The position numbers and the translations under genes are program-made. A stretch of DNA of 64,000 bases from Formosa sp. L2A11 (GTDB taxonomy: Bacteria; Bacteroidota; Bacteroidia; Flavobacteriales; Flavobacteriaceae): NCBI RefSeq assembly GCF_009796865.1, contig NZ_CP047028.1:3100001-3164000 (forward strand), written 5' to 3'. This document shows, piece by piece, positions 17,685-25,533 of this stretch (position 1 is the first letter of the stretch; each line of letters opens with the position of its first letter). The notes under the pieces were generated by a model. That model ran no database searches. It was not told the DNA's origin and saw only the letters and a program-made list of their open reading frames with translations.

Positions 17685-17785
17685 AAACCAAAACAGAAAA
17701 ACAACTAGTTTTATATAACAGAAAAACTGATAAAGTACTCATAGACTTCATCAGTTTTCAATGTATTTATAATAAGAATTAGAAA

Positions 17786-18235
17786 CTAGTCTTTTCGATC
17801 TAGATGATCTATAAAACCAGTTAAAAACACCGTTTTGGTAGGTCGCTCTGCTTTGTTTTTATAGCCTATAATAATAGAACTATGTATAAGCATTTTATCA
17901 AAATCGAAGACAATAGTCAAATAATCGCTTAATCCTTTTTCATGCCAATTTACCAAATACATATCTGACCCTAATTTTAGTGAACGATATGGAATATCTG
18001 CATTTCCTCGTCCTTTAGCTGATCCAGAGACCCACTCGTATTTTGCCTTACCATTATAAAACTCCATATGAATGGCAGTTCCATTTTGATATTGAAAATT
18101 TAAAATGTATCCGTCTAAAAAATGTTCTGGGTTGCCAAATTGAAAGGAATCTGCTTCTGATGTTGTAGTTTGTGCAAAACTAGTCCCAAGACTAAAGCAG
18201 ACTATACATATAAATGCTATGATTTTAGTGTTCAT
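17786..18235 (-). CDS. Exported MoaF-like (lipocalin-fold) protein
   Basis: The start at 18235 gives a proper signal peptide (MNTKIIAFICIVCFSLGTSFAQ); an earlier ATG at 18262 would add nine residues before it. The mature part has MoaF-like beta-strands: GYILNFQYQNGTAIHMEFY, KAKYEWVSG, DMYLVNWHEKG and DYLTIVFDF. MoaF-related proteins are small lipocalin-like domains of unclear function, often encoded near AraC regulators and reductases. Here the AraC gene lies just upstream on the same strand, and a paired GGTTAAT site sits between them. Confidence 0.75.
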   Translation of the reverse strand: MNTKIIAFICIVCFSLGTSFAQTTTSEADSFQFGNPEHFLDGYILNFQYQNGTAIHMEFYNGKAKYEWVSGSAKGRGNADIPYRSLKLGSDMYLVNWHEKGLSDYLTIVFDFDKMLIHSSIIIGYKNKAERPTKTVFLTGFIDHLDRKD

Positions 18236-18259
18236 ATTTTCTGATTTTAAAGTTGAATA

Positions 18260-18321
18260 CAAAATTGATATTAATCTTTAAAACCAAAGCGGTTAATCTT
18301 CAACCAAGAATGGTTAATGTA
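18260..18321 (-). promoter_or_regulatory. AraC-type paired site and promoter upstream of moaF-like gene
   Basis: GGTTAATCTT (18291-18300) and GGTTAATGTA (18312-18321) are direct repeats with a 21-base period. A minus-strand promoter can be read below them: TTG at 18287-18285, 17 bases, and CAATTTTG at 18267-18260. The gap between the -7 element and the nearer repeat is 23 bases, as at the two sister sites. Confidence 0.7.
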
Positions 18322-18333
18322 AGAACAACATAC

Positions 18334-19197
18334 TTATAATCTCATTTTAAATTGTTTTGGTGTTTCTGAAGTGTGCTTTTTAAAAAATTTAGTAAAATTC
18401 GTAATCTCATCAAAACCTACAGCATGCCCTATTTCTTTTAAACTGTAGTTTGAACTTACCATAGCTCTTTTGGTTTCGAGAATTACAAACTCGTCTATAA
18501 AATGCTTAGCTGTATTTAAAGTAAATGCTTTAACCACTTGATTTAAAAACTTGGTAGAAACGCATAACATTTCTGCATAGTCTTTTACGTTTCGCGTTTT
18601 TACGTAGTGACTTTCAACACGGTTTTTAAAATTAATAAAAAGCATTTGATGTTTCTTATTAAAATGCTCTAACAAATCGTAATGCGATAAGCGTTCTAAT
18701 CGTAACAAATACAATTCTAATATTTTAGCAATGATTTCTTTTTGAGCATATGTGTCTTCTTTTTGAAACTCTTCAATAATATGTTTTAGAAAAAAACGAT
18801 TATAATCATATGCCTCAACTAATGGTTTAGAAATATGGTAATTATATAAATGTGAAATAAAATCTATTGAAGATTTAGAGAAATACTTCAACACAAAATT
18901 TTCTGTAAACACAATCAAATACCCATTATAATTTTTGTAATCAGTAAATGCATGTACTTGCCCTTTTGCTATTTTAATAACAGAGCCTGTGCTTACCTTA
19001 TATTCTTTTAAATCTACTTGATGCTCACCTTTACCTTCTGTAACAACTAGCAAAGCAAAAAACGTAATTCTGTGTGGTTCTTGAATGTTATGATCGGGAT
19101 CGTTCTCCATACGCATAAACAGTTCCGATAGACGAAGAAACTCTATATCAGTAGCGCCCTCGCTACTTTCAAAAGAAATATTTGGAATGGTATTCAA
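18334..19197 (-). CDS. AraC-family transcriptional regulator
   Basis: A 287-residue regulator with an N-terminal cupin-like sensing domain (about 25-140, with VTEGKGEHQVDLKEYKVSTG) and a C-terminal double helix-turn-helix (about 190-287, ending EIGHAVGFDEITNFTKFFKK and ETPKQFKMRL). It lies directly upstream of the moaF-like gene. Three paired sites of the size and period expected for AraC monomers bound in tandem lie within 4 kb downstream, so it is the best candidate to bind them. The inducer is unknown. Confidence 0.92.
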   Translation of the reverse strand: MNTIPNISFESSEGATDIEFLRLSELFMRMENDPDHNIQEPHRITFFALLVVTEGKGEHQVDLKEYKVSTGSVIKIAKGQVHAFTDYKNYNGYLIVFTENFVLKYFSKSSIDFISHLYNYHISKPLVEAYDYNRFFLKHIIEEFQKEDTYAQKEIIAKILELYLLRLERLSHYDLLEHFNKKHQMLFINFKNRVESHYVKTRNVKDYAEMLCVSTKFLNQVVKAFTLNTAKHFIDEFVILETKRAMVSSNYSLKEIGHAVGFDEITNFTKFFKKHTSETPKQFKMRL

Positions 19198-19323
19198 TAT
19201 AAATTATTACGATGTTATAGATAACCAAAACATTTGATTACTGTACTAAACTACTCATTTTTTATATAACACTTAAATTACAATCTTAAAAAAGTATATT
19301 GATACAGACTAATTCTAAGTCAA

Positions 19324-19367
19324 AAAAAATGCCCTCAACTTTAGTTTTTAAACTAAAGTTAAGGGCA
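19324..19367 (-). terminator. Strong rho-independent terminator after glycosyltransferase
   Basis: TGCCCTCAACTTTAGTTT (19330-19347) pairs with AAACTAAAGTTAAGGGCA (19350-19367), an 18-bp stem with one mismatch and a two-base loop. On the minus strand it is followed by a run of T (complement of the A-run before 19330), directly after the glycosyltransferase stop. Confidence 0.9.
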
Positions 19368-19389
19368 TGACCAACTATTAAATAATCAA

Positions 19390-20613
19390 TTATAATACAA
19401 CACTTTTATTTATTTGGTAATTCTGGAATTTAGGCTTTTCTTCAATAATTGTATTAAAGGTTTCTAAATATATATCTGTAATTTTACTCATAGGGAAAGC
19501 TGTTGCTGCTTTATAATTAGCTTGTCCTAATCTAATTCTGTGTGCATTATTAGTCACTATATTATCTATAGCATTGGCTAAACTTGTAATGCTTTTAGGG
19601 TTAAAAAACTCAGCTTTATAACCACCATCTTTAACAAAATGAGCTAAATCTCCTAAACCAGGCATAATAACTGCTTTTCCATGATTTCCAGCTTCGTGCA
19701 AAATTCCTAAACTCCCCTTTGGAGATGTATAAGGAAATACAACAACGGCACTTTCTTTAAATAGATCAGACATTTCATTGCCTATAATAAATCCTGTAAA
19801 TCTTAGTTGCGGAACATGCTTATACTTCTCTTTAACTTTTGCTAAATATCCTGGTACATTTGGGTTATCTGTTCCTGCAATAACAATCTCTAAATCTAAT
19901 CCTGTTTTATCTCTTACCAATTCTACAGCCTCAATTAAACCTTCTACTTTTTTATAAGTGCCAAACTGACCAAAAGCCATAATTTTCATAGGACCTTCTG
20001 TAGGTAAAATATAATTAGGCTCCAGAGGTAATTCAAAACTACCTTGAGGAATAAACTTAATATGCGTTGCTAAATATTTTAGTTCTAAAATTTCTAAATG
20101 CTTCTGTTCTGTGACAACTACTGTATCTGCATGAAGAACTAAACCTGTAAGTGTTGTACCGATAAATCCGTAGAATTTTTTCATGAGCTTATTAGATGCA
20201 TAGCCTGAACGTTCTAAATCTACTTCTTCAAAAATATTGTGCAGTAATACAATATTAGGTATCTTTTTATATTTACAAATTAAAGGCAACATCAGTCCAA
20301 AAGCAGCAGCAATTTTATTATTACCAAACTTCTTAAAGCTTAAGTTAAACAATATTGCATCTGGTTTTGTGTTTGTTATAGCTCGTGTGACAGAGAATAA
20401 ATTTGAAAAACTATTAAAAGACCAACATTTTTTTACGGTGACTTTACATCCATTCTCTATAAATTCTAGATCTTTTTCACCTCTAGTTTTATCTGTTAAT
20501 AAAACAATTTCGGTGATATCTTTCTTTTGCCTGAAATGCTTGACTAGATGATAAGCGTATTGATTTAACGCTATTTTACTAGGAGGGTAAGCGGTTACTA
20601 TGGCTAATTTCAT
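19390..20613 (-). CDS. GT4-type (GT-B fold) glycosyltransferase
   Basis: A 407-residue cytoplasmic glycosyltransferase. The N-terminal half has LAIVTAYPPSKIALNQYA. The C-terminal half carries the nucleotide-sugar-binding region: MAFGQFGTYKKVEGLIEAVE, LRFTGFI, and VVFPYTSPKGSLGILHEAG (the E-x7-E type segment). It is a single gene with its own terminator. The promoter region has a 21-base-period TAGATGAAT pair (20675-20704), one of three in the neighbourhood of a LytTR regulator. This suggests regulated surface polysaccharide or glycolipid synthesis. Donor and acceptor are unknown. Confidence 0.88.
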   Translation of the reverse strand: MKLAIVTAYPPSKIALNQYAYHLVKHFRQKKDITEIVLLTDKTRGEKDLEFIENGCKVTVKKCWSFNSFSNLFSVTRAITNTKPDAILFNLSFKKFGNNKIAAAFGLMLPLICKYKKIPNIVLLHNIFEEVDLERSGYASNKLMKKFYGFIGTTLTGLVLHADTVVVTEQKHLEILELKYLATHIKFIPQGSFELPLEPNYILPTEGPMKIMAFGQFGTYKKVEGLIEAVELVRDKTGLDLEIVIAGTDNPNVPGYLAKVKEKYKHVPQLRFTGFIIGNEMSDLFKESAVVVFPYTSPKGSLGILHEAGNHGKAVIMPGLGDLAHFVKDGGYKAEFFNPKSITSLANAIDNIVTNNAHRIRLGQANYKAATAFPMSKITDIYLETFNTIIEEKPKFQNYQINKSVVL

Positions 20614-20669
20614 GATTAATTAATTATTATATGATACAAATTTGATGATTATACCTAATAATTATGACC

Positions 20670-20704
20670 CAAAATAGATAGATCGCATTTTAGTATAGAT
20701 GAAT
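20670..20704 (-). promoter_or_regulatory. LytTR-type direct repeat upstream of glycosyltransferase
   Basis: TAGATAGAT (20675-20683) and TAGATGAAT (20696-20704) are 7/9 identical with a 21-base period, the spacing known for LytTR-domain binding sites. A minus-strand TTG (20672-20670) lies at its lower edge, and CAAATTTG-type -7 sequence follows about 25 bases further on. The gene starts at 20613. Confidence 0.6.
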
Positions 20705-20976
20705 GGTAATTTTCTTTAGATCAAGCAGTTACATACAATTTAACTGATTACATTTTTTATTGATACAATTCTTACAAAGAGCTAAAAAAGTCAACAAAAA
20801 CCTACATATCAACCTGTTAAACATATTATTAATAGAAACATTTAAAATGAGATAACCGTTACAAATAATCTCATTTATGTATTAATTTAACAACTAAACC
20901 CATTGTTTTATAAGAAATTCTAAACGTGATTATAAGACATATTTACTACAAAATATTTACCTTAATTTTAAACATA

Positions 20977-21007
20977 AAAAAAAGGCAAAAGACTTTCGTC
21001 TTTTGCC
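20977..21007 (-). terminator. Rho-independent terminator ending an unassigned minus-strand transcript
   Basis: GGCAAAAGAC (20984-20993) pairs perfectly with GTCTTTTGCC (20998-21007) around a four-base loop. On the minus strand the stem is followed by a run of seven T (complement of 20977-20983). The nearest coding gene upstream on that strand ends 440 bases away, so it ends either a long 3' tail or a separate RNA. Confidence 0.85.
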
Positions 21008-21353
21008 ACACTACGGGAGTAATTAGCTATTAATTAGTTCACAAGTAGCTAGATCTTTATAAGAGAGATTCTCTTTATTGTATTACATATAAATACAGCT
21101 AAAAAACTGAAACGTAATAGGTTTATATTATTTGAAAAGCATGCTAGAATTGCTTTGTTTTAATAAAGGATAATAATTATAGTATAGAAAAACTTAACTA
21201 TTTTAGATATGCCTTTTCAGAAAAAAAAGACACAAGATATTATTATCTTAAAATAGAAATGAATTATAATCGCAATTAAACAGATTACAATATCCTTTAG
21301 AAGTAGTGTAATAAAGGATTAATAATAATGAATTTTTCATGATATAATTATTT
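20977..21353 (-). ncRNA. Candidate LytTR-controlled noncoding RNA (about 375 nt)
   Basis: A minus-strand promoter (TATTTTTG at 21367-21360 with TTG at 21393-21391) and a perfect terminator (20977-21007) bracket about 375 bases without a convincing gene. A 21-base-period box overlapping the upstream side (21398-21427) resembles the boxes of the receiver and glycosyltransferase genes. Internal pairings are visible (for example ATCCTTTA with TAAAGGAT near 21290-21322). The alternative is a small protein from the 30-codon frame at 21248-21340, or a long 3' tail of the LytTR gene. Confidence 0.4.
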
Positions 21354-21359
21354 ATATCA

Positions 21360-21427
21360 CAAAAATACATCGCTATTAGTTATAATTATACAATTTTTCG
21401 GTGAGTGAGAATTAAGTGTAGACGAAT
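21360..21427 (-). promoter_or_regulatory. LytTR-type box and promoter upstream of candidate RNA
   Basis: TCGGTGAGT (21398-21406) and TAGACGAAT (21419-21427) are spaced at 21 bases; the second is a close match to TAGATGAAT and the first is weak (about 6/9). Below them are TTG (21393-21391) and TATTTTTG (21367-21360) on the minus strand, separated by 23 bases. The box lies within 25 bases of the LytTR gene's stop codon. Confidence 0.5.
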
Positions 21428-21450
21428 GGAAGGCTTTCTTAGTTAAGCTA

Positions 21451-22167
21451 TTACAATAAATTTAAACGCTTCATTAATTCGGGTCTGTTTGAACGACTTA
21501 CAGGAATAACATCTTTTTTAATTAAGACACTATTATCTTCAATATCTATAATTTTCTGAATATTAATAACATAAGATCTATGTACTTTTAGAAAAATAGT
21601 ATGAGGAAGTTTATCTTCAATTTTCTTTAATGTAGAATGTACTGTATAGTTTTTGTCTTCGGTTTTAATAAGAATATAATCGCCTTTAGCTTCAATTAAA
21701 TAAATACTTGGAATCTCGATTTTAATAAGACGTCTATCTATGTTTACATACAAAACATCTCCAGAAGTAGCCACTTCTTTTTCGTCTTTAGTCGTTTTAT
21801 TAACAACCGTAGCTAAGTCTGTTTTCTCTGCTTTTGTTACAGCTTTTTCAAAACGGGGTAACAAAATAGGTTTTACTAAATAATCTATAATACATTCGTA
21901 TTCGAACGCATCTATAGCAAATTTAGGATCGGAAGTGGTTAAAATAATTTTAGGTGGATTCTTCAAGGTTTGTATAAAATCGAATCCTGTAAAATCGGGC
22001 ATATGAATATCTAAAAAAATTAAATCAACTTCATTTTGATTTAAAAATTTTATAGACTGAATGGCATCTGAAAAATCTGCTAAAACATTAAGTCTTTTTA
22101 CATTAGAGCACAATTGAACAACTATAGCTCTAGCGGTAGCTTCATCATCAATAATAATACAATTCAT
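21451..22167 (-). CDS. LytTR-family DNA-binding response regulator
   Basis: A 238-residue regulator with a receiver domain (1-120; acidic pocket DDE at 7-9, phospho-acceptor D53 in LIFLDIHMPDF, later LTTSDPKF and the lysine in YLVKPI) and a LytTR domain (about 140-238; YLIEAKGDYILIKTEDKNY and FLKVHRSYVINIQKI). It follows the HPt gene by nine bases in the same operon. LytTR domains bind pairs of 9-base repeats with a 21-base period, and three such pairs surround this gene. It is the probable output of the local phosphorelay. Confidence 0.93.
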   Translation of the reverse strand: MNCIIIDDEATARAIVVQLCSNVKRLNVLADFSDAIQSIKFLNQNEVDLIFLDIHMPDFTGFDFIQTLKNPPKIILTTSDPKFAIDAFEYECIIDYLVKPILLPRFEKAVTKAEKTDLATVVNKTTKDEKEVATSGDVLYVNIDRRLIKIEIPSIYLIEAKGDYILIKTEDKNYTVHSTLKKIEDKLPHTIFLKVHRSYVINIQKIIDIEDNSVLIKKDVIPVSRSNRPELMKRLNLL

Positions 22168-22176
22168 AAATAAGAA

Positions 22177-22494
22177 TTACAATGTAGTTAAATAATTAGT
22201 CATGTTATTTAAAATCGCTTCAAAAGCTTCACTAAGCTCTGTTTTACCTTCTAATAAATTATTTTCGAATGCTACTGCAATACCATAACTTTTTTCTAAG
22301 CCTAAAATACTAATTTTATGTTTAAGTTTATGTACATTATCTGCAGTCATTTTAAAATTTCCTGCATTATAATTTTCATAATATATTGCCTTTTCTTTTG
22401 GAAATTCCTGTTTTATAATAGCAATTAATTTCTGTTCGAAATTTGTATCTCCTCCAGACATACTGTGTATATAAGATAAATTAGGCTCTTCCAT
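22177..22494 (-). CDS. Stand-alone HPt phosphotransfer protein
   Basis: A 105-residue four-helix protein with the HPt signature NVHKLKHKISILGL, giving H55 as phospho-acceptor, K58 and G65 at the expected spacing. It overlaps the kinase gene by 14 bases and precedes the LytTR gene by nine. HPt proteins pass phosphate between receivers. Since the adjacent kinase has no receiver, the single-domain receiver at 24807-25223 is the likely donor and the LytTR regulator the likely acceptor. Confidence 0.87.
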   Translation of the reverse strand: MEEPNLSYIHSMSGGDTNFEQKLIAIIKQEFPKEKAIYYENYNAGNFKMTADNVHKLKHKISILGLEKSYGIAVAFENNLLEGKTELSEAFEAILNNMTNYLTTL

Positions 22495-24475
22495 GTTTCT
22501 CTTTTTTTAATGTAAAATAAAATGTGGTTCCTTTACCAGGTGTAGAATCTAACCATATTTTACCATCATGCAAACGCACAATTTTCTTTACTATGGACAA
22601 TCCTATTCCAGAGGAGTCTTTATTGTTTTTTAAAGAATGAAATACTTTAAATATTTTATCATGAAACCGTTCTTCAATCCCAATACCGTTATCTTGTACA
22701 GCAAACTGATAAGAATCGGGAAGCTCTTTTCCTGAAATAGTTATAATTCCTTTGTCTTTATCTATAAACTTAACAGCATTACTTATTAAGTTTTGAAACA
22801 CCTGTAGCAACTTTGTTTTATGTCCTAAAACAACTGGCATATTTTCAGAAATATGTACAGAGATATGTTCCGGAATATATAATATTTTAACCAAGTCTTT
22901 TAAGAGTGTACTTGTATTTATCTCTGTTTTCTCACTGTCTTCAGATCCTATACTTGAGTAATCTAGAATATCGGATATGAGTTGCTCCATTTTCTCTAAG
23001 GTTACTTCTATTAAATTAAAATTCTGAATACTTGCTGTATCTAATTTAGATACATTATCTTCTTTAATCCAGCTCACCAAAGCATCAATACTTCGCAATG
23101 GCGATTTTAAATCGTGAGAAACAATATGGGCATACTCTTGTAATTCGTTATTACTTTTAGCAAGTTCATTCAAAAGATCTTCTTTCTGAATTTCTAAATT
23201 TTTAAGAGCTGTTATATCTAAACTTACAGCAATAGAACCTATAACCCTTCCATCTATATCATAATTAGATGCTGCACTTATTAACCAGTATTTTAACTTT
23301 CCGTGTCTATTTGTAACACGTAATTCGTAAGAATCTGTTCTTCCTAATTTACGATGCTTAACCTCCTCCTCTACAAGTGGTTTATCTTCTAAAATAGGAA
23401 AAAAATCTTTAGCTTTTATACCAATAAGTTCAGATTGAGAATAACCGGACATGTCTATAAAACTTTGATTAGCCATTAAAATTTTATCGTCCAAATCGAT
23501 CTCTACAAGACCTAAATTCATGTTAGAAATAACATTATAATATTTCTGCTTTTCGACCTCTAAACTCTTACTATATCTACGGTTAAGCGTTACATCTTTA
23601 AACGTCCAGAGAAAACTCTTAGATACATTGTCTTGAATAATAGGTAAATAGTTTCGTTCTATAATTTTACCATCTAGCATCTCTAACTCATCTCCAATTA
23701 CAGCTTCTCTTTTGGCATCTATCTCTTGCATGCGTTGTAAAAATGCTTCTGGATTTTTAAACAGCTCACTATTTTGTTTAGAGGCTTCGTTACAGTCTAT
23801 CCCAATTAAATCTGTTGGGTCTGCATCGATATTAAATAATTTGGTAAATTTTTTATTGGTTAATACAATCTTATTATTTTCATCTTCTAAAACCACACCA
23901 CTATCTAAATTAAGAATTAGAGTGGCTAATCTGTTTTCAGACTCTTTAAGTTTTTCTTCTGCTTCCTTATCTTTTGTAATATCTCTAACAATAGCTTGTA
24001 CCGCAAAAGGTTTTTTATCATGATAAATAATACTAGAATTAATATGTACTATTTTTTCAAGATTTAGAAACGTTTTTATCTTAATTTCAAAATCGGTTAA
24101 ACTACCGTCTTCTATTAACACTTGAAATGAATTAGACACACGCTCTACATCTTCTAGATTAACCATTCTCATTAGGTTAAAATCTACTTCATCGTTTTTA
24201 AAGCCTAATAAATGTAATGCAGGATCATTCATTTTTAAAATATTGCCGGTTAAATCCATAATTATATATGCATCTACAATATTCTCGAATACACCCTGTA
24301 ATTGGGAGTCTTTTTTGGTAAATGAAGTTTCTAATTCTATGTAAGATTTCTCGAGTTTCTGATTAACCTTGTATAATAAAGCTATTTTCTCTTCTAAAAC
24401 AAGTTCTGCTTGTTTTCTAGCTTCTTTTTCACGAATAAGTTCACGTTGTAATATGTCAATTTTTTCCTGACTCAT
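22481..24475 (-). CDS. Multi-PAS sensor histidine kinase
   Basis: A 664-residue soluble kinase without membrane helices. Order: N-terminal coiled coil (1-55), PAS1 (about 57-168), PAS2 (about 182-298), PAS3 (about 312-425), a short coiled coil, HisKA with EYAHIVSHDLKSPLRSI (H454) and a HATPase domain (about 550-660; VFQNLISNAVKF, VQDNGIGIE, SSGIGLSIVKK). It senses a cytoplasmic cue, perhaps redox or ligand, through PAS domains; no cofactor residue can be assigned. It lacks a receiver, so it is not a hybrid kinase. It heads the kinase-HPt-LytTR operon. Confidence 0.93.
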   Translation of the reverse strand: MSQEKIDILQRELIREKEARKQAELVLEEKIALLYKVNQKLEKSYIELETSFTKKDSQLQGVFENIVDAYIIMDLTGNILKMNDPALHLLGFKNDEVDFNLMRMVNLEDVERVSNSFQVLIEDGSLTDFEIKIKTFLNLEKIVHINSSIIYHDKKPFAVQAIVRDITKDKEAEEKLKESENRLATLILNLDSGVVLEDENNKIVLTNKKFTKLFNIDADPTDLIGIDCNEASKQNSELFKNPEAFLQRMQEIDAKREAVIGDELEMLDGKIIERNYLPIIQDNVSKSFLWTFKDVTLNRRYSKSLEVEKQKYYNVISNMNLGLVEIDLDDKILMANQSFIDMSGYSQSELIGIKAKDFFPILEDKPLVEEEVKHRKLGRTDSYELRVTNRHGKLKYWLISAASNYDIDGRVIGSIAVSLDITALKNLEIQKEDLLNELAKSNNELQEYAHIVSHDLKSPLRSIDALVSWIKEDNVSKLDTASIQNFNLIEVTLEKMEQLISDILDYSSIGSEDSEKTEINTSTLLKDLVKILYIPEHISVHISENMPVVLGHKTKLLQVFQNLISNAVKFIDKDKGIITISGKELPDSYQFAVQDNGIGIEERFHDKIFKVFHSLKNNKDSSGIGLSIVKKIVRLHDGKIWLDSTPGKGTTFYFTLKKEKHGRA

Positions 24476-24806
24476 TACTTGCTATGTATGTTAAGATTAA
24501 CTTTGGTACTATTCTCTTTTGGTTTCATCAAAAAAACAGTCATTATTTCATTAAAATATTTGGCATAAATCATCTAAAGGCACACCTGTTTATTTGCTTA
24601 AATATTGAAGTTATCTTCATAGTTCCAAAACAAAATAAACTCTTCAAAACGATATGTTTCATCTTACTTCAAGTTAAGTTTTATAATGGTTTTATCAACC
24701 CTTTTTAACCCAAATCTAATTATAAATACATCTAAAAATAAAAACACATTGAAAAGTGCAAATATACGACATAACACATTGAATGTCTTAATTTTAAATA
24801 CAATAT
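24476..24806. other. Intergenic region upstream of the kinase operon
   Basis: 331 bases between the receiver gene and the kinase gene. A minus-strand -7 element, TATATTTG, is at 24766-24759; if used it would give the kinase transcript a leader of about 275 bases. AACACATTGA occurs twice (near 24744 and 24774). A lone ATACATCTA (24726-24734) resembles half a LytTR box but has no partner at 21 bases. The 74-codon plus-strand frame here looks like chance. Confidence 0.45.
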
Positions 24807-25223
24807 CTAATATACTTTTTTTAATTCATTGATACTCCAATATGCTAGAAGTTTTTCAATTTTAGAAACATACTCTTCGTATTTCAATGGTTTTAGAACG
24901 TAACCAGCAACGCCAATCTTGTAACACTCTAGCAAATCTTTTTGATTACTAGATGTTGTTAAGATAATAGTAGGAATATATTTTAGAACGTCGTCTTGTT
25001 TAAGAATATTTAAAAACTCGATACCATTAATTTTAGGCATATTTAAATCTAACAAAATAATATCTGGTAAGTCTTCTTTTTTGCCTAAAAGGCTTAAGGC
25101 ATCTTCACCGTTATTGGCTTCGATAATTTTATGATGAAGTTTTAATGAAGAAATAGCTCTATTGAGCTTCATCACTTCAATCATGTCATCTTCTATAAGT
25201 AGTATTTTTAAAGCATGCGTCAT
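24807..25223 (-). CDS. Single-domain CheY-like response regulator
   Basis: 138 residues, receiver domain only: acidic pocket EDD at 11-13, phospho-acceptor D59 in ILLDLNMPKI, TTSSNQKD and the lysine in YVLKPLKY. There is no output domain. It sits upstream of the kinase-HPt-LytTR operon on the same strand but is transcribed separately. It fits the missing receiver between the non-hybrid kinase and the HPt protein. A good 21-base LytTR-type box (25307-25336) lies 84 bases before its start, suggesting feedback by the relay's own output. Confidence 0.9.
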   Translation of the reverse strand: MTHALKILLIEDDMIEVMKLNRAISSLKLHHKIIEANNGEDALSLLGKKEDLPDIILLDLNMPKINGIEFLNILKQDDVLKYIPTIILTTSSNQKDLLECYKIGVAGYVLKPLKYEEYVSKIEKLLAYWSINELKKVY

Positions 25224-25248
25224 TCTTAAAATAAATTTAGGAGGACTA

Positions 25249-25336
25249 CAAACATAGTGTCTTTCTCACTTTTTTTAGTTTACAATCGTTTGTAAGGTAT
25301 TTACTTTAGCTGAATAGACGAAAAGTGTAGATGAAT
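25249..25336 (-). promoter_or_regulatory. LytTR-type box and -7 element upstream of receiver gene
   Basis: TAGCTGAAT (25307-25315) and TAGATGAAT (25328-25336) match at 8/9 positions with a 21-base period, the best of the three copies. A minus-strand -7 element, TATGTTTG, lies at 25256-25249, 26 bases before the ATG at 25223. On the gene strand the half-site reads ATTCATCTA, and ACCATTCAT at its edge resembles the classical LytTR half-site. Confidence 0.65.
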
Positions 25337-25533
25337 GGTAATTAATATTTTTTAATGACTGAAGAAAAACAGCTCTAAGATAAGTGATAACAAAGCCTGA
25401 GAACTAAAATGAAGGTTTATTTTTATAAAAAACTAATTAAAAGACACTTAAAGGAAATATATTAATATTACATAGATTTAAAAAGTATGAAAATTTAAAA
25501 TAAATACCCTTTTATAACACACAACCTTTCTTC

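Larger units (their letters stand above)
20614..21450. other. Long intergenic region with regulatory sites and a candidate RNA
   Basis: 837 bases between the glycosyltransferase and the LytTR regulator. It holds the glycosyltransferase promoter box (20675-20704), a terminator (20977-21007) and, upstream of that, a promoter with a LytTR-type box (21360-21427). No convincing long reading frame is present. One 30-codon frame (21248-21340, minus) begins MKNSLLLILYYTT but lacks a clear ribosome site. Confidence 0.6.

Noticed and set aside
24484..24708. A 74-codon plus-strand frame between the receiver and kinase genes
   Set aside because: It lies antisense in the kinase leader, has no clear ribosome site and the translation looks like AT-rich noise.
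24726..24734. ATACATCTA as a LytTR half-site for the kinase operon
   Set aside because: No second half-site lies 21 bases to either side, so it is likely to be chance.
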